A stretch of 64,000 nucleotides of DNA from Streptomyces tirandamycinicus (GCF_003097515.1 NZ_CP029188.1:3660501-3724500); one strand, 5' to 3'. Shown: positions 1 through 7,607, numbered from the stretch's first letter. The notes: generated by a model not told the origin, from the letters alone. Program-made: numbers and translations.

Positions 1-1228
1 GCTTTTCCTGTCCGAGCGCATGCAGTCGGGCGAGGTACTCTCGCGCGGCCGGTTCGGAGGAGTACCGGCGTTTCATTTCGGCGGCAAGCTCACGGCTGGT
101 CATGATGAGCGACGGGACCGACTGCCGGTCGCCTTCGAGGGCCCGTGCACCCATGATCAGTGCCTGTTCCAAGTCACCCTCACGTGCCGCCGTGACGCCC
201 AGCGTGACGCGAGCTTCAGCGTTACGCATTGGCGAGCGGTCAGTGCCGTCGAAGTCCGTTCCTACCCTCAGCACCTCTTCGGCGAGCGTGCGCGCAAGCT
301 TGTCCTCACCAACCAGGCGGTAGCAGTCCATGGCGTAGAAGTCGAACTTGGCGGGGTCCACCACGAAGTGATTGTCCAGGTTCTCGGGGTGCGGCATTCC
401 TTCGAGCATTCGCCGCCCCTTGTCCAAGGCGACCTCGACTTGCCGGCGGTCTCCGAGTCGCGCCCATGCCTTGGCTTCCTGGGCAGCGAGTTGCACGGCC
501 ACGCCGTGGTGTGCGGCCGTCTCGGCTCCGGCCTGCGCCGCCGCGATGACGCCGCGGTAGTCGCCAGTCGTGAGGGCGAACCATGCCCGCATCTCGTGCG
601 CCCACCCGGCAACCTCCGCATGGTCAGCCTCGGTCGCGAGCGAGAGCGCAGCCTGTCGCGTCGACTCTGCTGCGTGACGGTCGCCCGTGTCGTACTCGAC
701 ACATCCGACCAGCAGAGCGAGCCAACCGGACAGAGCGAGTACTTCGCGGTGCTGCGCGAGCGTGAGGCTCTTCTTGTGGAGGTCGACAACACGGCGTAGC
801 CACTGGCGCCCCTCGATGAGGAGCTGTTCGCTCGGCATGAACGGGTACTCCGAAGAAAGCCGGTCCGCCGTGATCCGCAGAGCATCGAGCGTGGCGTTGT
901 CGATGTCCGACCGGTTGAGACGGCTCACGATCTCCAGCGTCTCCATGCCGGACGCTGCCAGGATCTCTGTGTCCCCGTCCCGCCGGGAAGGCGCCGGGAA
1001 GAGTGCGTGCGTCACGGTGCCGAAGACGGCTGCGATGATCGGTTGGTAGAAGTCGTTCGGCATCTGGCCTGACTCCCAGCGCTTCCACTGGCGAATCATG
1101 CTGTCTTCCGCGGGCAGCTCTGTAGGAGCGTGCCCGCGCAGTGCCCTTACGGCGTCACGCTGCGACCAGTCACGGGCCGCTCGTTCGGCAGCGATGCGCC
1201 GCGCCCATGTGGGCCTGTCGTCAGTCAT
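1..1228 (-). CDS. XRE-type helix-turn-helix regulator with TPR-like C-terminus (3' end cut by window)
   Basis: The open frame runs from ATG at 1228 leftward through position 1 with no stop, so the C-terminus is missing. The start is preceded by a clear GGAGGAGGG site. The N-terminus (about residues 5-75) reads as a helix-turn-helix with a W-KRWESGQ-type turn. The remaining roughly 330 residues are alpha-helical, Ala/Leu-rich and TPR-like, as in the large Streptomyces family of XRE regulators with a long repeat domain. Such proteins usually sense a signal through the repeat domain; no ligand can be read from sequence. It lies downstream of and on the same strand as the GntR gene, with 158 bp between. 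Its role in the element is inferred: probably a second switch for transfer or excision, or a cargo regulator. Confidence 0.75.
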   Translation of the reverse strand, partial: MTDDRPTWARRIAAERAARDWSQRDAVRALRGHAPTELPAEDSMIRQWKRWESGQMPNDFYQPIIAAVFGTVTHALFPAPSRRDGDTEILAASGMETLEIVSRLNRSDIDNATLDALRITADRLSSEYPFMPSEQLLIEGRQWLRRVVDLHKKSLTLAQHREVLALSGWLALLVGCVEYDTGDRHAAESTRQAALSLATEADHAEVAGWAHEMRAWFALTTGDYRGVIAAAQAGAETAAHHGVAVQLAAQEAKAWARLGDRRQVEVALDKGRRMLEGMPHPENLDNHFVVDPAKFDFYAMDCYRLVGEDKLARTLAEEVLRVGTDFDGTDRSPMRNAEARVTLGVTAAREGDLEQALIMGARALEGDRQSVPSLIMTSRELAAEMKRRYSSEPAAREYLARLHALGQEK

Positions 1229-1285
1229 GCGCCCTCCTCCGAGTACCTGCTCCGAGTCTCGCGCGTGAGCCGGGGGGACAGGGAA

Positions 1286-1305
1286 GGTGACAAAGGGGTG
1301 TCACC
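1286..1305. promoter_or_regulatory. Inverted repeat upstream of the XRE gene
   Basis: GGTGAC and GTCACC form a perfect 6-bp inverted repeat with an 8-bp spacer, 58-77 bp before the ATG at 1228. The position fits an operator of the XRE regulator. Other GGGGACA-like words nearby may add to it. Function is inferred only. Confidence 0.35.
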
Positions 1306-1386
1306 GGACATGTCCCCTCCTCCGCCCTGCTGTCCCCGGGCTGTCACTTACCTCTCAACTCCCGTTCCACGCATGCTGGTTGCAGA

Positions 1387-1764
1387 TCAGGCACTCGGCG
1401 CGGAGCGGCTTTCGAGCGCTTCGAGCCTGCCCCGAAGTTCCGAGACTTGGGAGGTGAGATGTTCGAGCTGACGCAGGACTTCGGGAAGGTCGACACCCGC
1501 GTCGGCTTCGCTGCCTTCGGCGGCTTGCTGCGGATCGCGAGCGTAGCTGCCGCGCGACGTGGTCAGGATGAGCCCATCCTCACGGAGGATCGCAAGGGCT
1601 CGCTGCACCGTCATTCCCGAGATCTTGAACCGCGTAGCCAAGTCTCGCACGGAACCCACATGGGCCCCCGGCTTGATGTCGCCACACAAGATCTCTTGCC
1701 GCAGGATGTCGGCCGCCTGCTCGGACTCCGGTCTGGGGTCGTCTTTCGAGATATCAGCGCTCAT
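1387..1764 (-). CDS. Short GntR-family repressor (KorSA-like position)
   Basis: This 125-residue protein has a winged helix-turn-helix at about residues 10-80 with the GntR pattern: an LRQEI helix, then a PG turn, SVRDLA, a VQRAL recognition helix and a GSYAR wing. It then has a leucine-heptad helix (about 90-120) instead of the UTRA ligand domain of full-length KorSA/HutC proteins. In AICEs a GntR protein here represses the transfer and replication genes. An in-frame GTG at 1785 would add seven residues but sits against the operator repeats; neither start has a strong ribosome site. The gene is transcribed away from the transfer operon, and phased CTAGTAC repeats lie directly upstream, suggesting autoregulation. 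DNA binding is a firm family assignment; the target is inferred. Confidence 0.8.
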   Translation of the reverse strand: MSADISKDDPRPESEQAADILRQEILCGDIKPGAHVGSVRDLATRFKISGMTVQRALAILREDGLILTTSRGSYARDPQQAAEGSEADAGVDLPEVLRQLEHLTSQVSELRGRLEALESRSAPSA

Positions 1765-1787
1765 CACGCCATCGAGCGTACCCACCC

Positions 1788-1866
1788 CTAGTACGACCTA
1801 GCACGAGGTCTGCGCGGGACTCTTGCGCGATGGCACGTGCTAGTACATGCTGTTACGCATTGGTAC
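1788..1866. promoter_or_regulatory. Phased operator array between repressor and transfer operon
   Basis: Five related heptamers occur in two clusters. CTAGTAC at 1788 and CTAGCAC at 1798 lie next to the GntR start. CTAGTAC at 1840, CTGTTAC at 1850 and TTGGTAC at 1860 lie on the transfer side. Within each cluster the spacing is exactly 10 bp, one helical turn, so bound proteins would sit on one face of the DNA. The clusters fit two divergent promoters controlled by the GntR protein. Binding is inferred. Confidence 0.55.
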
Positions 1867-2234
1867 GGCGAGCCCGCAAGGGCTTCGCTGGCTGTGTCTG
1901 CAAGTGCTTGACCTGCAAGACCGCACGATCAGGAGCCCCGCATCGGACGGGGGGAGGCGACCCGGCGCCTTGTCATTAACCGGAGGGCTTAGACCGAAAG
2001 GTCACGTCTCCATACGCCTACTTCGAGGCCGGACAGCTCTACCTGACACGGGAGCGCGGTCGCGATGAAGGAGGCAAGCACTGCCGCCCCGATGGTCGTA
2101 GGCCGGGTTCGACTCCCGGCCGGGGCGCTTTCCCCTGCCGCGCTCGCGGCGGGGGTTCTCCCGGAGCAGGCGCCGTCTCACCAACACGCCTGCAGCTGCT
2201 CCGGCTCCCCTGTCCCTCCCATCAGGAGCCTTCC
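1867..2234 (+). other. Long gene-free leader before the transfer operon
   Basis: No convincing gene lies here. A 73-codon frame at 1847-2068 has no ribosome site and overlaps the operators. One forward frame stays open from 1980 into the gene at 2235 but contains no ATG, GTG or TTG. The leader holds the tRNA-like hairpin at 2085-2127 and a further GC-rich stretch (about 2130-2165). An AGGAG site precedes the ATG at 2235. Confidence 0.5.
2085..2127 (+). other. tRNA-like T-arm plus acceptor-type stem
   Basis: A 5-bp stem (CCGGG/CCCGG) closes a 7-base TTCGACT loop at 2103-2119, the exact form of a tRNA T-arm. A 7-bp stem, CGCCCCG (2085-2091) with CGGGGCG (2121-2127), encloses it like an acceptor stem. 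The D and anticodon arms are missing: only 11 bases separate the 5' strand from the T-arm. No 5' acceptor partner for a full-length tRNA exists upstream. It could be a tRNA-mimicking leader structure, a relic tRNA 3' end from an old integration, or just a strong hairpin. Confidence 0.4.
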
Positions 2235-2522
2235 ATGCGTACCTACATCGGCCGCCACCTGGCCGTCACCACCGATGAGTTCGCGGAACTCGCGCTCGGT
2301 ACCCCGGTTGAACTGTGGCTGGGTGTCGAGGGCGAGAACGAGCAGGAGCGCGCGGCCCGCCTGGACGCGGCGCGCGACATCCTCGCTGACGATCCGGACC
2401 TTCCCGACGACCTGATCCGCATGGCCGCGCAGGTCATCGAGGAGAACCCGGACCTGTTCGACGCCGTCCCGCTGACCCGCCCCATCCGTCGCCGCACGGC
2501 GCGCAAGGGGGTGGCGGCATGA
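2235..2522 (+). CDS. Small AICE protein of unknown function
   Basis: This is a 95-residue acidic protein with an AGGAG ribosome site about 9 bp before the ATG. It begins the transfer operon. The middle (about residues 30-75) is helical and rich in Asp/Glu; the last 15 residues are Arg-rich. I see no catalytic motif, signal peptide or membrane segment. The stop overlaps the next ATG (ATGA), so the two genes are probably translationally coupled. Proteins like this are common at the start of Streptomyces AICE transfer operons, but their function is not known to me. Confidence 0.75.
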   Translation: MRTYIGRHLAVTTDEFAELALGTPVELWLGVEGENEQERAARLDAARDILADDPDLPDDLIRMAAQVIEENPDLFDAVPLTRPIRRRTARKGVAA

Positions 2523-2848
2523 GCGACGCGCTGACGCTGGACGATCTGGCCGTGCCGCTGCGCGCGCTGCGCCTGCTGGCCGCGGATTTCGGGCATCTGT
2601 CGGCACCGTCGGTGCAGGTGTCCACCGTCTACCCAGAGCGGTTGGAGCTGACGTTCTACGACGACCTGCCGGGCTTCGAGACATGGCGGGAGGCCCTGGG
2701 TATCGTCCAGGACGCCGTGACCTACCGCGAGCAGAGCGACGGCCGTACGCGCGTCCTGCGCACGGCCGTCGACTACGCGGGCGCGGTGGTCCGTCTGACG
2801 GGCTACGCGGACATCGTCGCCCCGGTGTTGGCCGGGGGTGCGGCATGA
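2519..2848 (+). CDS. Small AICE protein of unknown function
   Basis: This 109-residue protein starts at an ATGA overlap with the preceding gene and ends with another ATGA overlap. It begins with an ALTLDDL helix, followed by alternating beta and alpha segments, including a V-V-YPERLELTFYDDL stretch near residues 40-52. It has no membrane segment or Cys motif. Tight coupling on both sides shows that it belongs to the same operon as the DUF2637 protein and the translocase. I do not recognise a function. A role in regulating or assembling transfer proteins is only a guess from position. Confidence 0.75.
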   Translation: MSDALTLDDLAVPLRALRLLAADFGHLSAPSVQVSTVYPERLELTFYDDLPGFETWREALGIVQDAVTYREQSDGRTRVLRTAVDYAGAVVRLTGYADIVAPVLAGGAA

Positions 2849-3834
2849 CGACCGTGCAGACCGTCGAGTCTTCGGCCGTGCCGCCGCTGACCCGCCCGGA
2901 AATGGGGCTCGCCGGTATCGGCGCGCTCGCCGCGGCCGGAGTCGGCGCACTCGGTCTGATCTCTTCCTTCGACGCGGTCTCGTCTGCCGCGGCTCGCTGG
3001 GGGTTCGGCGAGCCGTGGATGCTGCCGGTCGGTATCGACGTGGCCATCCCGGTGTTCACCGTGGCCAACCTGCTGTTGATCCGCATGGATATGGCGCTTG
3101 CGTGGGTGCGGTTCGTGCCCTGGGCGCTCACCCTGATCACCTGCGGGCTGAACGTTGCCGCCGGGCACGGCGTGTGGGCCAAGGTCGCGCACGGCACGAT
3201 GCCGCTGCTGTGGGTGGTGTTCTCCGAGATCGGCGCGCACATCTACGCCGTGCGGATCGGCGCGGCCACCGGTCGCCGGATGGAGAAGATCCGGTTCTCT
3301 CGCTGGCTGCTGGCGTTTCCCTCCACGTTCGCGCTGTGGCGGCGCATGACGCTGTGGGAGGTCACCTCCTACTCCGAGGCACTGGCGCGGGAGAAGGAAC
3401 GGCAGTTGGCCCGTGCGGACCTGCGCGAGCGCTACGGCCGAAAGTGGCGCTCGAAGACCCCGCGGCGCGAGCGCGTGATGCTGCGCATGGGCGACCTGGC
3501 CCCCGCTGCTGAGCAGGAGATGCCCGCACCGCCCCCGGCGGACAATCCGCCGGCACCGGCTGACGCCAAGCCGCGCCCGCGCCGCCGCACCCCGGCCAAG
3601 GGCAAGACCAAGGCACAGCGCACCTTCGAGGAGGCGCTGACCGAGGCGCGCACGGTCACCACAGAGTGGACCGAGGCGGAGCTGACCGCGGACCGTCTGC
3701 GCACCACGCTTCATGTCTCGCAGGCCAACGCCCGAAAGCTGCGCGAGCAGTTGAAGGCAGAGCGTGCCAACGGCCGTCCGTTGCACTCCGTGGACGACCC
3801 GGAGGGCGACGGCACGACGGCTGAGGCTGCCTGA
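2845..3834 (+). CDS. DUF2637-type membrane protein, SpdB-like
   Basis: This 329-residue protein starts at the ATG that overlaps the previous stop; a longer upstream frame is a shadow. Residues about 15-145 hold four hydrophobic segments, including one near 20-45, one near 60-80, one near 88-108 and one near 115-135. This matches the DUF2637 membrane domain found in spread (Spd) proteins of Streptomyces plasmids. The C-terminal half is cytosolic, basic and Pro/Ala-rich, with a helical end that could bind DNA or another transfer protein. Spd proteins move the element through mycelial septa. It sits two genes before the translocase. Membrane location is directly supported; the spread role follows from family and context. 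Confidence 0.8.
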   Translation: MTTVQTVESSAVPPLTRPEMGLAGIGALAAAGVGALGLISSFDAVSSAAARWGFGEPWMLPVGIDVAIPVFTVANLLLIRMDMALAWVRFVPWALTLITCGLNVAAGHGVWAKVAHGTMPLLWVVFSEIGAHIYAVRIGAATGRRMEKIRFSRWLLAFPSTFALWRRMTLWEVTSYSEALAREKERQLARADLRERYGRKWRSKTPRRERVMLRMGDLAPAAEQEMPAPPPADNPPAPADAKPRPRRRTPAKGKTKAQRTFEEALTEARTVTTEWTEAELTADRLRTTLHVSQANARKLREQLKAERANGRPLHSVDDPEGDGTTAEAA

Positions 3835-4205
3835 TGTTCGCCAAGTGCTTCGACCCGACCGGCGCAAGGCACGGACTGCCCACCTACCCGTGGCGCTACG
3901 CCCCCGACGGACTCGCCACCAAACGGCAGCTACGGGCCCGCGGCTTACGGCCCGGTGGGCAGTCCATCGCAGCGCAGATCATGCGCCCGCGCTACCGGCG
4001 TGGCCCGCTGGTCGCCTACCTCTACCGCGTAGACCGCGCCAAGCCCGTCCGACCGATGACACCAGGGAAGTGGGCCGCGCTCGCCAAGGCGAACCGGGCC
4101 CGCCGCACATGCCCCGCCTGCCGACAGGACGCCGGATACGTCATCCCTACCTCAGTCGGCATGTGCGTGCCCTGCGCCTACCCCGAGGAACAGCGCGCCG
4201 CCTGA
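3834..4205 (+). CDS. RRQRL-type zinc-binding protein
   Basis: This is a 123-residue basic protein. A KRQLRARGLRP stretch near residues 30-40 matches the RRQRL motif that names this AICE family. The C-terminus has two Cys pairs, CPAC and CVPC, about 20 residues apart, which should bind zinc. It starts one base inside the previous stop (TGATG), so it is coupled to the DUF2637 gene. Codon 38 is TTA (3945-3947), the rare Leu codon read by the bldA tRNA, so full translation may depend on developmental stage. The family occurs next to Tra translocases; a DNA- or RNA-binding accessory role is likely but unproven. Confidence 0.8.
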   Translation: MFAKCFDPTGARHGLPTYPWRYAPDGLATKRQLRARGLRPGGQSIAAQIMRPRYRRGPLVAYLYRVDRAKPVRPMTPGKWAALAKANRARRTCPACRQDAGYVIPTSVGMCVPCAYPEEQRAA

Positions 4206-4296
4206 ACACCCCGCACCACGATCCGGCGGGGTCCGTCCGCCCACCTCCTACAGCGACGGCCGGACCCCGCTTTCCTCCCCTTGGAAGGGAATCTCA

Positions 4297-6522
4297 GTGA
4301 AGCACCCCGACGACGAGAACGAACTCTTCAACCGACTCGAAGCCGAGATGTCGGCCGACTCCGGGGGCGAGGTAGTCGACCTCGACAAGGCACGGTCGGC
4401 CCGTACGGAGTCGGCCGACCCGACTGCCCGACCCGACTCCGACCCGTCGGCCGACTCCGGCGCGGACCGGTCGGGTACCGAGTCGCCCGACCCGACCGCA
4501 CCCGTGATGGTCGACCAACCGGCCCCGACCGCCACCGGTCCGGGCTACCTCGGTCGGCTCGCTGGCGCGCACCGCCGGGCGGTCGTTCCCGAGTGGCTGC
4601 GGTCGGTGGTGGAGCTGCGGACCGCCACGGCGTGGGTGGCCCGCCACTACGCCCATGCCGCCGGGTATCACGCGCTGCGTGCCCCGGTCTACGCCGCCCG
4701 GCTCGCCCTGCAAGCCCCGTCCGGTGCCGCGCGGTTCGTGGGCGGCACGATGCGGTGGGTGGCCGACCGCGAGGGGGAGCCGGTCCGACTCGCCGCGGTC
4801 CGGCGTGAGGATGCCGCGGAGTACCTGAAGCTGTCGCGGCAGCGCGACGGACGCGTCCGACTGCGCACCCTCGTGGCGGTGCTCGCGATGTTCGTTGGCT
4901 TGGGTGCCGTGCTCGCGATGTACGTGCTTGCTCCCGACTGGCTTCAGGCGGTTTCGGTGGGCGCGGTCGTGATGGCGCTCGGGTTCGCCGGTCAGCAGGC
5001 GGATGCCCCGGTCATCCACCGCGCGGTGGAGCTGCCCAAGGCGGTCAAGCTCACCAGTGACATCGTGCTGCGTGCGCTGGGTGCGCTGGGTATCCCGGCC
5101 ATCAACCAGGCGCAGTCCAAGGGACGCGACGGGTTCGAGTTCACCGCCCCGATCACCCGCGACGGCCCCGGATGGCGGGCGGAGGGCAACCTCCCCTACG
5201 GCGTCACGGTGACGGACGTGATCGAGCGTCGCGACCGGCTCGCTTCCGGCCTGCGCCGGCCGCTGGGGTGTGTGTGGCCCGAGGCGGTACCGGATGAGCA
5301 CACCGGACATCTCGTGCTGTGGGTCGGTGATCAGGACATGTCCAAGGCGAAGCAGCCCAAGTGGCCGCTGCTCAAGTCCGGCAGCGTGGATCTGTTCAAG
5401 CCGGTCGCCTACGGCACTGACCAGCGCGGACGCTGGGTCGAAGCCACGCTCATGTACATCGCGGGCGTCATCGGCGCCATCCCGCGCATGGGCAAGACGT
5501 TCCTGCTGCGCCTGCTGCTGCTCATCGCCGCTCTCGACCCGCGGGCGGAGCTCCACACCTACGACATGAAGGGCACCGGCGACCTCGACCCGGTCGGCGA
5601 CGCCGTCTCCCACCGGCACGCCGCGGGCGACGACGACGAGTCCATCACCTACTGCCTGAACGACTTCCGCGCGCTGCGCGAGGAGTTGCGGCGGCGTACC
5701 AAGGTGATCCGCTCGCTGCCGCGGGATGTCTGCCCGGAGTCGAAGGTGACCAGCGCGCTTGCCGACAAGCGCTCCCTGGGGCTGCACCCGATCGTGATCG
5801 GGGTGGATGAGTGCCAGGTTCTCTTCGAGCACCCCGAGCACGCCAAGGAGTTCGAGGAGATCGCAACCGACCTGGTCAAGCGCGGTCCGGCCACCGGCAT
5901 CGTGCTGCTGCTCGCCACGCAGCGCCCGGACGCCAAGGCGCTGCCCACCGGCATCAGCGCGAACGCGTCGGCTCGTTGGTGCCTGAAGGTCATGGGTCAG
6001 CTCGAAAACGACATGGTGCTTGGCACGTCCGCCTACAAGCGCGGGGTGCGGGCGACCATGTTCGCCTGGGGTGACAAGGGCATTCACTACTTCGTCGGTG
6101 AAGGCTCCGACGCCCGGATTGTGCGCTCCGTCTACGTCGACGGCCAGGGTGCCGAAGCCATCGGCGCCCGTGCCCGCCGCTTGCGCGAGGAAGCGGGCAC
6201 CCTGTCCGGTCATGCGCTCGGCGAGGCATCCGAGCCGGTGACCAGCGCGTATGACCTGCTGCGCGACATCCTCGCCGTGGTGCCGGCCGATGAGCCCAAG
6301 GTGTGGTCCGAGACCGTCGTTGCCCGTCTCGCAGAGCTGCGCGAGGAGGTCTACGACGGATGGGACCCCGAGGGACTGGCCGCGGCTCTGAAGCCGCACG
6401 GCGTCTCCACGATCCAGGTGGGCCGCCGAGTGAAGGGCAAGGTCGTCAATCGGCGCGGCATCGACCGCTCCCACATCGTCACCACGATTGCGGAGCGTGA
6501 CGGGAAGCGGGACGCGGGCTGA
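4297..6522 (+). CDS. tra: FtsK/TraB-like conjugal DNA translocase
   Basis: This 741-residue protein starts at GTG after a GGAAGGG site. The N-terminus (1-90) is acidic and Asp/Ser-rich, and residues about 189-235 hold two membrane helices. The motor domain has a Walker A of the form G-A-I-P-R-M-G-K-T (393-401) and a Walker B IVIGVDE (499-505). An LLATQRPDA segment and a QLENDMVLG-type FtsK signature follow. The last roughly 100 residues form a winged helix that in TraB proteins recognises repeats in the clt locus. Such hexamers move double-stranded DNA between mycelia without nicking. The gene is followed by a palindrome cluster that is a strong candidate target. Length and domain order are normal for AICE Tra proteins. 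Confidence 0.93.
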   Translation: MKHPDDENELFNRLEAEMSADSGGEVVDLDKARSARTESADPTARPDSDPSADSGADRSGTESPDPTAPVMVDQPAPTATGPGYLGRLAGAHRRAVVPEWLRSVVELRTATAWVARHYAHAAGYHALRAPVYAARLALQAPSGAARFVGGTMRWVADREGEPVRLAAVRREDAAEYLKLSRQRDGRVRLRTLVAVLAMFVGLGAVLAMYVLAPDWLQAVSVGAVVMALGFAGQQADAPVIHRAVELPKAVKLTSDIVLRALGALGIPAINQAQSKGRDGFEFTAPITRDGPGWRAEGNLPYGVTVTDVIERRDRLASGLRRPLGCVWPEAVPDEHTGHLVLWVGDQDMSKAKQPKWPLLKSGSVDLFKPVAYGTDQRGRWVEATLMYIAGVIGAIPRMGKTFLLRLLLLIAALDPRAELHTYDMKGTGDLDPVGDAVSHRHAAGDDDESITYCLNDFRALREELRRRTKVIRSLPRDVCPESKVTSALADKRSLGLHPIVIGVDECQVLFEHPEHAKEFEEIATDLVKRGPATGIVLLLATQRPDAKALPTGISANASARWCLKVMGQLENDMVLGTSAYKRGVRATMFAWGDKGIHYFVGEGSDARIVRSVYVDGQGAEAIGARARRLREEAGTLSGHALGEASEPVTSAYDLLRDILAVVPADEPKVWSETVVARLAELREEVYDGWDPEGLAAALKPHGVSTIQVGRRVKGKVVNRRGIDRSHIVTTIAERDGKRDAG

Positions 6523-6531
6523 GGCTCCGGG

Positions 6532-6617
6532 GCCGCTAGCGCTAGCGGCAACCCCCGCTAACGTTAGCGGCCCCGCTAGCGCCCCAAACTCGCTCTGATC
6601 AGGCCGCTAGCGGATAG
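6532..6617. repeat. Palindrome cluster, candidate clt (TraB recognition) locus
   Basis: Directly after tra lies a run of related palindromes. GCCGCTAGCGCTAGCGGC (18 bp, 6532-6549) is followed by CCGCTAACGTTAGCGG (16 bp, 6555-6570). A CCGCTAGCG and then CCGCTAGCGG (6604-6613) follow, the last with an extra ATAGCGG. All share the CCGCTA core. TraB translocases recognise short repeats located near traB in related plasmids, so the place and form fit clt. Binding is inferred. Confidence 0.55.
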
Positions 6618-6663
6618 CGGCCCATCTGCGGAAACCCCTGGAACCCGCCTGGAAGGGCCCGTC

Positions 6664-6921
6664 ATGACCCCTGTCCTGCTCGCTATCACCCTGATTCTTG
6701 GCGTAACGCTGTGTTACATCGCCGTGTGCGCTGCTTCCCCGTTCGGCAACTGCCGCAAGTGCAACGGCTGGGGCTTCGCCATGAAGACCGACCGCAAGGG
6801 CCGCATGAAGCGCGGCAAGGACTGCCGCCGCTGCAAGGCCACCGGCAAGCGCATACGCGTCGGCCGCTGGCTCTACAACCGCTGGGCCCGCATCTACCGC
6901 GCCGGTACCCACACCCCCTGA
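6664..6921 (+). CDS. Small membrane protein with zinc-ribbon (mobile element transfer type)
   Basis: This 85-residue protein has one N-terminal membrane helix (residues 3-25) followed by two Cys pairs, CRKC with NGWGF and CRRC with KATGK. These resemble half of the DnaJ-type zinc repeat (CxxCxGxG). The C-terminus is strongly basic. A GGAAGGG site precedes the ATG. Proteins of this design follow tra in many Streptomyces AICEs and plasmids and are usually grouped with spread functions. Zinc binding is a fair inference from the Cys spacing; the partner is unknown. It starts a short operon with the next two genes. Confidence 0.8.
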   Translation: MTPVLLAITLILGVTLCYIAVCAASPFGNCRKCNGWGFAMKTDRKGRMKRGKDCRRCKATGKRIRVGRWLYNRWARIYRAGTHTP

Positions 6922-6935
6922 CCGGAAGGCTCCCG

Positions 6936-7130
6936 ATGATCCTCAACATCTCCGCCGTGCTCCTGTTCGGCGCCGCGTCCGCTCTCGCCGTCAAGACCAA
7001 GTCCGCCGGAGGGGGCGCCGCCATCGTGCTGTTCCTCTTCGGGTTCTTCGCCGCCGGGACCGGCGCGTACGAGCCCATCCACAACCTCGTGCAGGCGTCC
7101 GCCGACGCCATCACCCGACTCGGCAACTGA
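6936..7130 (+). CDS. Small two-helix membrane protein, spread-type
   Basis: This 64-residue protein begins at ATG 6936 after an ACCGGAAGG site, 14 bp after the previous stop. It lies in a longer frame whose upstream part is not coding. Almost the whole protein is hydrophobic: one helix at about 3-19 and one at about 27-44, joined by a KTKSAGGG loop. The short tail is polar. Small double-helix membrane proteins are typical of the spd region after tra. No catalytic motif is visible. It was chosen because the spacing, ribosome site and codon use fit the genes on both sides. Confidence 0.7.
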   Translation: MILNISAVLLFGAASALAVKTKSAGGGAAIVLFLFGFFAAGTGAYEPIHNLVQASADAITRLGN

Positions 7131-7145
7131 CCGGAGGCCACGACC

Positions 7146-7607
7146 GTGAACGAATCCACTCGCCTCCCGGCCGCGTACGACACGGCGGCCAGGGGCCTCC
7201 ACCACCCCACCCCGATCACGCCCGCGCCCACGGCGCCGCTCGTGCCTGTGCGGACCGGCGGAATCCCGGCGGTGGCGAGCGTCGTCCTGCCCGATGGCCG
7301 CGTCGTCACCGGCTACGCCATCACCCCCGTGCAGCCCGAGCCGGTCACGCACAAGCCGCCCGTCTCCCGCGCGGCGGTGAACATCGCTCTCGGGGGCGTC
7401 GGGTTCGCCGCGGTGTGCGGCGGGATGTTCCTGCTGACCGCGTTCATCACCGCGCTGACCGCGCTCATCACCCAGCTCGTCATCCTCGCCGCCGTCATCT
7501 TCGGCGGCTTCATCGCCGTGCAGGTCTTCAGCGCGAGCGGCCACAAGGGCGGGACCACGGTCAACATCCGCAAGGCCGTCTTCAAGCGCAGTCACTTCCA
7601 CGGCTAG
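7146..7607 (+). CDS. Spread-type membrane protein
   Basis: This 153-residue protein starts at GTG after a GGAGG site. The first 70 residues are Pro/Thr-rich and probably disordered, including a short LPDGRVVTGYAI beta segment. Two membrane helices follow (about 82-105 and 107-128) and a basic tail containing NIRKAVFKRS. The order of proline-rich N-terminus, two close helices and basic tail fits SpdB-type proteins that form or regulate septal-crosswall pores. It is the last gene of the spread cluster; a gap of about 85 bp follows. I do not recognise a named domain. Confidence 0.7.
   Translation: MNESTRLPAAYDTAARGLHHPTPITPAPTAPLVPVRTGGIPAVASVVLPDGRVVTGYAITPVQPEPVTHKPPVSRAAVNIALGGVGFAAVCGGMFLLTAFITALTALITQLVILAAVIFGGFIAVQVFSASGHKGGTTVNIRKAVFKRSHFHG

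Noticed and set aside
1847..2068. A 73-codon forward frame
   Set aside because: It has no ribosome site and overlaps the operator repeats.
2030..2131. A full-length tRNA ending at the T-arm-like hairpin
   Set aside because: A D-arm-like GCTC/GAGC can be drawn at 2036-2055, but no anticodon arm or 5' acceptor partner fits.
1980..2234. An N-terminal extension of the gene at 2235
   Set aside because: The frame is open and protein-like in places, but has no ATG, GTG or TTG.
4294..6474. A 726-codon reverse frame
   Set aside because: It is antisense to the translocase, with His/Arg-rich low-complexity content.
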